From assembly GCA_018500005.2 (NCBI GenBank), contig JAHBAP020000378.1:1-10395 (forward strand): a stretch of DNA of 10,395 bases. Direction: 5' to 3'. The DNA is from Mycobacterium sp. (GTDB lineage Bacteria > Actinomycetota > Actinomycetes > Mycobacteriales > Mycobacteriaceae). Below the pieces are notes generated by a model. It saw only the letters and a list, made by a program, of their open reading frames with translations. It had not been told where the DNA came from and did not search any database. Below are positions 1 through 5,553 of this stretch, one piece after another (positions within the stretch are counted from its first letter, which is position 1; every line of letters starts with the position of its first letter). A program made the position numbers and the translations under genes.

Positions 1-1997
1 GCTGACTGGTTGGTATTCCACTCCAGCCAGCCCACTCCTCGGCGGCCGTCCTGAGTCTGGACGGTCGCCCACGCCCGGGGAAAGAAGCTCACCCGACCGT
101 CGGGTGAAACCAGTCGGACCGGGGCGTGCCCGCGCACCTCGATGCTCGCGACGAGCGGGCCGGGTTCCATGGTCAGCGTGGTGGTCAACGGCAGCCCGTT
201 ATCGCCCAACGCCGCCTCTGCTGTGACGCTCGTGGTCTCGATGACCGGCTCGCCGGGGGGTTCGATGTAGCCGACGCTGACCGGCGGCATACCGGCGATC
301 CGCAGATCGACGCCGTGCAGGTGGGTTCCGTCATCGAGGTGCAGCGCACTCCACACCCAGTCCATGCTCCACCAGTCCCGCACTCCGTGGCTGTGGTCGC
401 GCTGACCGGGAACAGCGTCGAAACGGTAGGTGCGACCGTCAGCGGTGACCGATCCGCTTACCGTGCAAGGGACTTCGTAGCGGGTGGCGATCCGATAGGC
501 GTAGGGCGTCGCGGCGGTGGTCCAGGTCAGATCCATGCCGAGGTCGCTCGCCCGGCCGTCCTCCCCGCGCAGCAACGCCGACGGGTCGTCATAGGACTGC
601 GCGGGCCCGCTCACCGTGACCTGGTAGTCCCGCAGGGGAACCGTTGCGGCGTGACGCATTTCGATGCCGCCGCTGCGGATGTCGTTGGGGTTCCCCGGAA
701 GTGCGGCCTGGAAGTCCACGCAGGCGACCGTCGGGATATCCGGACCGCAGATCAGCGCGTTGATCCAGGCCACGTTCTGGTTGGGCACCAGCCCGAGCCG
801 GATCCATCCGCCGATGCCCTGCTCCGGATCGGCGAAGTCCCAGTACCAGCTCTCGTTCCAGAGTGGTTCCTCGCCGGGGGCGTGCGCAGCCTCGTCGGCG
901 GGATCAGGTTGCAACGCCGGGCTGGGCGTGGCCTCGGGAAGAATCTCGAGTGCCCCGGTGTCCAGGACGTGGCTGCTGTGCCGATCGAGCATCGTCAGGA
1001 ACATCCGGTCGCCGCGTTCGGTGCGCTCCACCAGCATCGAGGAGACGATGGCCATCATCACGCCGAAGAAACTCTGCCGGCGCACGCCTTCACGAACCTG
1101 CTCGCGGGTGATCGGCGGGTCCTCGCCCAGCCCCTCGCAGTAGGCGGCGAGAAGCTCGTCGTAGTGGGTCCTTCGATCCTCGGTCTGCAACGCACACCCG
1201 AGGAAGTAGGCGACGTCGGTCAGCGCCGCCCCCCAGGTGACCGTCTGCCAGTCCACCACGGTGAGGTCCCGCAGCGAGCCCGGCCGGCCGAACAGCATGT
1301 TGTCCAGGCGGTAGTCGCCATGCACCAAGCCCTTCACCCGATCGGCCGCCGCCTCCTCGGCGAGGTAGGTGTCGAAGCTGTCGACCAGTCGCTGGCATAC
1401 CAGCCGCTGCTCGGGCTTGATGGCCTCGCCATAGCGGTCGGCGAATCCGTTGTACAACCCGGTGATGAGCGCCTGGTTCATCGGGGTTTCGCGGTTGAGC
1501 CACGGCGCCTCGGAAAGGGCCTCGCTACCGATCAGCGGAGCGTGCAGTCGACCCAACTGGCTCAGTGCCAACTTGGCGTCTTCGATTGTGGCGCCGCGGA
1601 TTTCATCTCCCACTTCGGCTGGCGCGGCGTCATCGAGCAGCAGCGTGAACAACCCGGTCGCTGGCTGGTAGGAGGCGTGGAAGCAGTTCGCGATCGGGCC
1701 GCCGAGTTTCGGCCCGACGTCGGAGTAGAACCGAACTTCACGTTCGTAGAGACCCAGTGCCTGACCGGTCTGGCGGCTCATCGGGTCACCGGCGGCTACC
1801 TTGAGCACGACTGACGCCGGACCGGTGCCGTCGGCATAGGTCAGGCTGACGCGGTAGCACTCGCTCATCTGGCCGGTGCCGATGCGGTCGACGGTGAAGG
1901 AATCCACCCGTCCCGCTCCCAGGGTGTCGGTAAGCCAGTCGGCGGTGAGGTCGTCGGGGCGACCGACGGGTACTTCTTCGGGGGTTTCGCTACTCAC
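1..1997 (-). CDS. APH-like small-molecule kinase fused to a lipocalin-like domain (3' end outside window)
   Basis: The frame is open from a GTG at 1997 to the window edge, giving 665 codons and no stop, so the C-terminus is missing. Residues 1 to about 355 form an aminoglycoside phosphotransferase/choline kinase-type fold. The Brenner-type motif HGDYRLDN has His226, catalytic Asp228 and Asn233. The metal-binding Asp249 lies in VVDWQ, and a VVLK strand (Lys66) could supply the ATP-binding lysine. A Pro/Ala/Glu-rich linker (about 353-376) leads to a second domain rich in Trp and beta-strand-like segments (about 378-665), resembling the lipocalin/CrtC-like domains (DUF7064/DUF7065 type) seen in actinobacterial kinase fusions. 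Members phosphorylate hydroxyl groups of small molecules with ATP, probably in the cytoplasm; no signal peptide is visible. The substrate is unknown, and antibiotic resistance is not implied. The GTG was chosen because a TACGTT -10 box lies 6 nt upstream and no Shine-Dalgarno is present. The kinase call is secure; the C-terminal domain name is recalled and less sure. Confidence 0.85.
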   Translation of the reverse strand, partial: MSSETPEEVPVGRPDDLTADWLTDTLGAGRVDSFTVDRIGTGQMSECYRVSLTYADGTGPASVVLKVAAGDPMSRQTGQALGLYEREVRFYSDVGPKLGGPIANCFHASYQPATGLFTLLLDDAAPAEVGDEIRGATIEDAKLALSQLGRLHAPLIGSEALSEAPWLNRETPMNQALITGLYNGFADRYGEAIKPEQRLVCQRLVDSFDTYLAEEAAADRVKGLVHGDYRLDNMLFGRPGSLRDLTVVDWQTVTWGAALTDVAYFLGCALQTEDRRTHYDELLAAYCEGLGEDPPITREQVREGVRRQSFFGVMMAIVSSMLVERTERGDRMFLTMLDRHSSHVLDTGALEILPEATPSPALQPDPADEAAHAPGEEPLWNESWYWDFADPEQGIGGWIRLGLVPNQNVAWINALICGPDIPTVACVDFQAALPGNPNDIRSGGIEMRHAATVPLRDYQVTVSGPAQSYDDPSALLRGEDGRASDLGMDLTWTTAATPYAYRIATRYEVPCTVSGSVTADGRTYRFDAVPGQRDHSHGVRDWWSMDWVWSALHLDDGTHLHGVDLRIAGMPPVSVGYIEPPGEPVIETTSVTAEAALGDNGLPLTTTLTMEPGPLVASIEVRGHAPVRLVSPDGRVSFFPRAWATVQTQDGRRGVGWLEWNTNQS

Positions 1998-2003
1998 CCG
2001 TCA

Positions 2004-2009
2004 AACGTA
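2004..2009 (-). promoter_or_regulatory. Putative -10 box (TACGTT) of a leaderless kinase transcript
   Basis: TACGTT matches the mycobacterial TANNNT -10 pattern and ends 6 nt before the GTG at 1997, which would put the transcription start on the start codon. No Shine-Dalgarno is visible in the 25-nt gap after the esterase stop. If real, it gives the kinase its own promoter in addition to read-through from the esterase. No convincing -35 was found. Confidence 0.5.
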
Positions 2010-2021
2010 TGACAGGTGTCA
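2010..2021. promoter_or_regulatory. Palindrome TGACAGGTGTCA, possible operator
   Basis: The arms TGACA and TGTCA flank a 2-bp centre. The site fills most of the gap between the esterase stop codon and the putative -10 box of the kinase. Short symmetrical sites of this size, directly upstream of a -10 box, fit a dimeric repressor such as a TetR-type protein. No regulator gene is in the window, so its identity is open. Confidence 0.35.
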
Positions 2022-2022
2022 G

Positions 2023-3543
2023 TTAGCCGTCGGCCATCGTGAAATTCGCCCAGGCGCGGCGCCGGTGCGGGTTGGGGTCCAACTCGACGTGGGTGTGCCG
2101 GTCGAACACCAGCACCGGACGTTCGTCGTTGTTGTAGCCGGGCCAACCCTCGCCGGGCACTCCGGTGCGACTGAAGTCCTGCCACCGGCTCTGGACCTGG
2201 TGGCTGACCTTCACCGCGGCCCTCTGGTCCACCCCGGCGGTCAACACCGCGCCCACCCGGGAGCGGTAGATGCCGAACACCGCCAGCAGTTCGGTGGCGT
2301 GGGTTGCGCCGAACCCCGCCCAGTGCAGAGTGCGCGGTGCGAAGTCGTAGCGGTAGACGTAGGTGGGCGCCAGCTTGGCGTGCGCCTCGGCGATCTGCCA
2401 GGCGGCGGTACCGAAGATCATGTCCCCGCCGAATTCCACACACGCCTTCGGGTCGGGGTACTGCGGATAGGCGGCCAGGATCTTTTCACGCACTTCGGTC
2501 GGGGTGTGCGCCAGAATCCGCTCAATGGCGTGCTCGCTGGTCGGCAGGAGTTTGAGAAACCGGGTGAACAGCCGGCCCTCCTCGGCGTTGGTCCCGACGA
2601 TCAGCGGAACCTTGTGCGCCACACCCTTTCTCATCGCGTCGAACGGATCCAGCGGCAGGTAGTCGTCACCGCTGGTCGGGCCCACCGCTGACGCACCGAG
2701 CACGTTGTCCAGGCTGTGTGTCATCACGTAGTGGGTGGCCCGAACCAGCTCGGCCGGTTTGGCGCGCATCAACTCCGCGGCGGCATTGCCGCGGTCCACG
2801 CCGAGGCGCTCGACGAACCGCTCGGCGATCTTGGCGGCAACCTCCTGGGTGCTGACCATGCCCGACGCCGGGCTCTGCGAGATCGCCTTGTGGAAGAGGC
2901 CCCCGGCCGCCGGGACCGCCAGCAGGGTCGCCACCGCATGGGCCCCGGCGCTCTCCCCGAAGATCGTCACGTTGTCCGGATCTCCGCCGAACGCGGAGAT
3001 GTTCTCCCGCACCCAGCCGAGCGCCATCACGATGTCGCGCAGGAAGAGGTTGGAGTCGATCGGCATCTGGGGCGTCGACATCGACGACAGGTCGATGCAT
3101 CCCAGCGCTCCCAGGCGGTAGTTGACCGAGACGTAGACGCAGCCGCGACGCGCCAGTGCGGCACCGTCGTAGATCGGGGTGGCCGAACTGCCCAGGATGT
3201 AGCCGCCGCCGTGAATGAAGAACATCACCGGAAGCGGGCCGTCGTCCGGCGCAGGACCCGACCAGCGTGGGGTGACGATGTTGAGGGTCAGGCAGTCCTC
3301 GCTCATCGGCTGGTATTTGCCCAGGCCGGTCATGGTGTAGACCCGCTGTTGGGGCGCGCAGTTCCGGTAGTTGTGGCAGGACAGCACGCCGCCCCAGGGC
3401 TGTACCGGCTCAGGGGCCCGGAACCGCCGAGATCCGACCGGCGGGGCGGCATAGGGTATGGAGCGCCAGCGGTTGACTCCGTTGCGGGTGAAGCCTTCGA
3501 CCACCCCGCTTGCGGTCCGGATCTGGACGGTGTGCTCGTGCAT
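2023..3543 (-). CDS. Type-B carboxylesterase/lipase (alpha/beta hydrolase)
   Basis: The 506-aa protein is full length for the COesterase family and hydrolyses carboxylic esters. The catalytic serine is Ser198 in GESAG. The acid is Glu322 in NAEEG, at the site of the family's conserved [DE]EG, and the histidine is His415 in GATHATEL. HGGG at 111-114 supplies the oxyanion hole, and SEDCL (81-85) is the second family signature. There is no signal peptide or lipobox, so it should be cytosolic. The substrate cannot be read from sequence; bacterial relatives include p-nitrobenzyl esterases and para-type esterases. The ATG at 3543 begins a typical family N-terminus (GxVxG, then F/YxxIPYAxPP). It has no Shine-Dalgarno, but a TACCGT box lies 8 nt upstream. 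It precedes the kinase by 25 nt on the same strand, suggesting a shared pathway. Confidence 0.93.
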   Translation of the reverse strand: MHEHTVQIRTASGVVEGFTRNGVNRWRSIPYAAPPVGSRRFRAPEPVQPWGGVLSCHNYRNCAPQQRVYTMTGLGKYQPMSEDCLTLNIVTPRWSGPAPDDGPLPVMFFIHGGGYILGSSATPIYDGAALARRGCVYVSVNYRLGALGCIDLSSMSTPQMPIDSNLFLRDIVMALGWVRENISAFGGDPDNVTIFGESAGAHAVATLLAVPAAGGLFHKAISQSPASGMVSTQEVAAKIAERFVERLGVDRGNAAAELMRAKPAELVRATHYVMTHSLDNVLGASAVGPTSGDDYLPLDPFDAMRKGVAHKVPLIVGTNAEEGRLFTRFLKLLPTSEHAIERILAHTPTEVREKILAAYPQYPDPKACVEFGGDMIFGTAAWQIAEAHAKLAPTYVYRYDFAPRTLHWAGFGATHATELLAVFGIYRSRVGAVLTAGVDQRAAVKVSHQVQSRWQDFSRTGVPGEGWPGYNNDERPVLVFDRHTHVELDPNPHRRRAWANFTMADG

Positions 3544-3551
3544 GACTACCG

Positions 3552-3557
3552 ACGGTA
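3552..3557 (-). promoter_or_regulatory. Putative -10 box (TACCGT) of a leaderless esterase transcript
   Basis: TACCGT fits TANNNT and lies 8 nt upstream of the ATG at 3543, with no Shine-Dalgarno between them. Transcription starting at the A of the ATG would give a leaderless mRNA, as is common in mycobacteria. Confidence 0.45.
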
Positions 3558-3607
3558 GCGAATCGACCGCCCCGACGCGCCTGACGTGTCCGCGATGCTT
3601 CGGCGGC

Positions 3608-3613
3608 TAGCCT
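3608..3613 (+). promoter_or_regulatory. Putative -10 box (TAGCCT) of a leaderless lipoprotein transcript
   Basis: TAGCCT fits TANNNT and ends 6 nt before the ATG at 3620, the spacing expected if the mRNA begins at the start codon. No Shine-Dalgarno is visible. It lies about 50 bp from the oppositely facing esterase box, so the two promoters share a 76-bp gap and may compete or be co-regulated. Confidence 0.55.
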
Positions 3614-3619
3614 GGCCCG

Positions 3620-4324
3620 ATGCGGATCGTTGCGTTGGTCGCCGCGTCGGCGCTGGTAGCGGGGTGTTCCCAGGTTCCGGTCGGCAAACCGGGTCCTACC
3701 GAACTCACACCCATCACACCGTCGCGCACCGGCAGCGCGAGCAAGGCGACCTCCCCGGCCACCACGACCACGGCCACCACGACCTCGGCTTCGGCCGCCG
3801 CCCCGGGCCGGGGTGCCTCGGCCGCCGAGGCCATCGCCTGGGTCGAGGCCGCTCCCCCGGTCGACGGGGCGGACTTCAACGTCGCCCTTCGCAACGGGAC
3901 CGCCACATCGCTCGGCGATGACACCGCGTTCACGACCCCGTTCGGGACCAGTTGCATGACGGACACCAAACGGGTGGCCACCGGGCTGGCCTGTCTGGTG
4001 AACCTCGTCGACCCGCCTGCGCAGCCGCCCGACGTCTACGGCGCGTGGAAGGGCGGCTGGGTGGACTACGACGGGTCCGGGGTGCGGATCGGCTCCGCGC
4101 ACGGCGATCCGGGCCGGTTCAGCGCCGGGCAAGGAGCGCCGCTGCCCCAGGGCGGCTCGCTGTCGTTCGGCGATTTCAGATGCCGCACCGACACCACCGC
4201 AATGCTGTGTGTGAACTACGCAGACAAGACCGCGGTTCGCTACAGCGACGACGGTATCGACGTCTTCGGATGCACCCGCCAGACCCCGCCGCAGGCTGGA
4301 ATCGGTATCCAATACACCTGCTGA
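3620..4324 (+). CDS. Cysteine-rich mycobacterial lipoprotein of unknown function
   Basis: The 234-aa precursor has a short lipoprotein signal with lipobox LVAGC, so Cys16 would be lipidated after cleavage by LspA and the protein anchored outside the plasma membrane. Residues about 25-66 are a low-complexity Thr/Ser/Ala/Pro linker, typical of cell-wall-spanning tethers and possible O-mannosylation sites. The globular part (about 67-234) has six cysteines (112, 125, 188, 197, 218, 234), enough for three disulfides, and ends on the last one. I recognise no enzyme motif or named family; it looks like the Cys-rich exported proteins common in mycobacteria. The start is supported by the upstream TAGCCT box and by the immediate signal peptide. 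The DUF4333 gene follows after 15 nt, suggesting related envelope roles. Confidence 0.85.
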   Translation: MRIVALVAASALVAGCSQVPVGKPGPTELTPITPSRTGSASKATSPATTTTATTTSASAAAPGRGASAAEAIAWVEAAPPVDGADFNVALRNGTATSLGDDTAFTTPFGTSCMTDTKRVATGLACLVNLVDPPAQPPDVYGAWKGGWVDYDGSGVRIGSAHGDPGRFSAGQGAPLPQGGSLSFGDFRCRTDTTAMLCVNYADKTAVRYSDDGIDVFGCTRQTPPQAGIGIQYTC

Positions 4325-4326
4325 TG

Positions 4327-4332
4327 TAGTTT
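4327..4332 (+). promoter_or_regulatory. Putative -10 box (TAGTTT) before the DUF4333 gene
   Basis: TAGTTT lies 7 nt upstream of the ATG at 4340, inside the 15-nt gap after the lipoprotein stop codon. No Shine-Dalgarno is present. It fits an independent leaderless start, though translational reinitiation from the lipoprotein message is an alternative. Confidence 0.45.
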
Positions 4333-4339
4333 CTGCGAC

Positions 4340-4636
4340 ATGCGGAAGTCCCTCGTCATCGTCACCGGATCACTGCTCGCGCTCGGCGCGAGTGCCGGAA
4401 TCGCCGCTGCGTCCATGAGCGGAGCCGAGGTGCAGGAGATGATCAGCTCGCAGCTTGCCGCCCAAACCGGCACGCCACCGGCGGCCGTGGACTGCCCCGG
4501 TGAATTGGAGACCGATATCGGATCCTCGATCACCTGCGCGCTGACGATCGGCGACGAGACCCGCGGCGTGACCGTCACCGTGGTCTCGTTCGACAACGGC
4601 CAGCTGAACTTCAGCATGAAGCTGGCCCGACAGTAA
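4340..4636 (+). CDS. Small exported DUF4333-type protein
   Basis: The 98-aa product has a Sec-type signal: MRKS, a hydrophobic core at about 5-22, then an Ala-rich AAAS cleavage region near residues 22-25. The mature part of about 73 aa has the DUF4333 pattern: an amphipathic helix (about 28-42), the cysteines Cys52 (VDCPGEL) and Cys66 (ITCALT), which probably form a disulfide, and alternating beta strands to the C-terminus. DUF4333 domains are widespread in mycobacterial secreted and lipid-anchored proteins; their biochemical role is not known to me. There is no lipobox, so the protein is probably released into the cell wall space rather than anchored. It ends just before a bidirectional hairpin and may be expressed with the upstream lipoprotein. 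Confidence 0.85.
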   Translation: MRKSLVIVTGSLLALGASAGIAAASMSGAEVQEMISSQLAAQTGTPPAAVDCPGELETDIGSSITCALTIGDETRGVTVTVVSFDNGQLNFSMKLARQ

Positions 4637-4653
4637 CCCCTCAGCGCGGCGAA

Positions 4654-4683
4654 TACCGGGGCGTCCCCATCTTCGCCCCGGTA
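4654..4683. terminator. Bidirectional hairpin terminator between convergent genes
   Basis: TACCGGGGCG and CGCCCCGGTA form a perfect 10-bp GC-rich stem around a 10-nt loop. The hairpin sits 17 nt after the DUF4333 stop and 7 nt after the stop of the opposing membrane protein gene, so it can serve both. The U-tract is poor on either side, as is usual for mycobacterial hairpins. Confidence 0.75.
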
Positions 4684-4690
4684 GTCTCCG

Positions 4691-5434
4691 TCAGAACATC
4701 TGCGGCAGCATGAACATCCGCACCGTGGTGGTCAGCAACAGCACCAACCCGGTGAGTATCAGAGCCACCTGCACCTTGGGCGCGGTGAATTTGGTTGCGA
4801 CGCTGGCGAAGAACAGCACCAAGGCGAACAAGACGGCCAGCATCACGTAACGGGTGCTGGTGTTGCTGGCTTCGTCGGCGTCGCTGAGGCTCTCCTCGGC
4901 CTTGACCGACAACTCGTCGGCCTGCAACTGTGCCGGCACCACATAGCTGGCCAGATTCAGTGGCGTGCCGTCCGGCACCCGGGCCGGATTGCCGTCGCCG
5001 TCCACCGGCACCGTGCCCAGCCACTCCCGCTGGGACTTGTCCAGTGCCGATGAGAACCGGTCGCGCAGGAAGCCGGCCCTGTCCTTCTGGCCAGAGGCGA
5101 CCGCCTCAACCCAGGAGATCCACATCTGCGAATCGACGACGGACTGGCTGGTGGCTTCGGAGGCCGCCCGATTGGCGTCACTGCGCTGGATGGCCGAGGC
5201 CGACTGCGCGTCGGACTGCGCGTTGGACCACTGGCTGGCCTGGAGCGAGGCCCACGTGGTCGCCACCGCAGCCACCGCGAGGATGATCGCCGTCCAGGAG
5301 TCCAGGATCCGCTGCCGACGGTCCCACGGGTCTTCCGGTTCGACCGGGACGATATCGGCGCCGAGTACGTCGTCGATCAGTTCGTCGACCTTCTCCAGCA
5401 CACTCTCGGTGCCGTCGGCGTTGGTGTCCGCCAC
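4691..5434 (-). CDS. Three-helix membrane protein of unknown function (DUF4337-like)
   Basis: The 247-aa protein has an acidic soluble N-terminus (1-40), one predicted transmembrane helix (about 46-66), a soluble region rich in Ser/Ala/Gln (about 68-193) with some coiled-coil character at its start, and two close helices (about 196-215 and 220-240). The helix followed by LQASQWSN and a Gln/Ala/Ser-rich stretch resembles DUF4337 membrane proteins, but this assignment is from memory. No catalytic motif is visible. The GTG start is fixed by a strong AAGGAG Shine-Dalgarno 5 nt upstream, in contrast to the leaderless genes around it. It is divergent from the adenylyl cyclase across 119 bp, and a shared signal is possible but unproven. 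Confidence 0.8.
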   Translation of the reverse strand: MADTNADGTESVLEKVDELIDDVLGADIVPVEPEDPWDRRQRILDSWTAIILAVAAVATTWASLQASQWSNAQSDAQSASAIQRSDANRAASEATSQSVVDSQMWISWVEAVASGQKDRAGFLRDRFSSALDKSQREWLGTVPVDGDGNPARVPDGTPLNLASYVVPAQLQADELSVKAEESLSDADEASNTSTRYVMLAVLFALVLFFASVATKFTAPKVQVALILTGLVLLLTTTVRMFMLPQMF

Positions 5435-5439
5435 GACTG

Positions 5440-5445
5440 CTCCTT
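5440..5445 (-). promoter_or_regulatory. Shine-Dalgarno AAGGAG for the three-helix membrane protein
   Basis: AAGGAG lies 5 nt upstream of the GTG at 5434 and is a near-perfect anti-16S match. It decides this start and shows that the gene has a conventional 5' leader. Confidence 0.8.
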
Positions 5446-5484
5446 CTCCGACGTAAATGTCTCCAGCAAAGAGATGTGCCGACA

Positions 5485-5507
5485 GTGTGCCGTGATCGCC
5501 GGCGCAC
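5485..5507. repeat. Inverted repeat in the divergent membrane protein/cyclase promoter region
   Basis: GTGTGCCG and CGGCGCAC pair over 8 bp, with one G-T pair, around a 7-nt loop. It is central in the 119-bp gap (5435-5553) and about 35 bp upstream of the cyclase -10 box. It could be a regulator site for either gene or a chance GC-rich repeat. Apart from the Shine-Dalgarno and the -10 box, I see nothing else in this gap. Confidence 0.25.
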
Positions 5508-5541
5508 TTCGGGCATTTCGGCGACTGCGAGCCGACCGGGC

Positions 5542-5547
5542 TAGGCT
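5542..5547 (+). promoter_or_regulatory. Putative -10 box (TAGGCT) of a leaderless cyclase transcript
   Basis: TAGGCT ends 6 nt before the GTG at 5554. No purine-rich Shine-Dalgarno sits at normal spacing, so the mRNA probably begins at the G of the start codon. The geometry matches the boxes before the lipoprotein and kinase genes. Confidence 0.55.
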
Positions 5548-5553
5548 GATCAG

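Noticed and set aside
126..1814. 562-codon plus-strand open frame
   Set aside because: It lies wholly antisense to the kinase fusion, whose frame has clear HGD and DWQ motifs. Its translation is Arg/Gly/His/Val-rich with no recognisable domain, as expected for an antisense shadow in GC-rich DNA.
1..1997. Antibiotic-resistance aminoglycoside kinase
   Set aside because: The APH-like fold is shared by many metabolic kinases. The fused beta-rich domain and the esterase neighbour argue for a metabolic substrate.
2716..3558. 280-codon plus-strand frame
   Set aside because: It is antisense to the esterase, which has a full catalytic triad. The plus-strand product has no domain or start signal.
3740..3820. 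Short ACC/GCC-rich repetitive stretch as a tandem repeat
   Set aside because: It encodes the Thr/Ala linker of the lipoprotein. The repetition is codon-level low complexity, not a separate repeat element.
3410..4312. 300-codon minus-strand frame with Arg/Gly repeats
   Set aside because: The RG-rich stretch is the antisense of the lipoprotein's Thr/Ala/Pro linker, and the frame also crosses the divergent promoter region and the start of the esterase.
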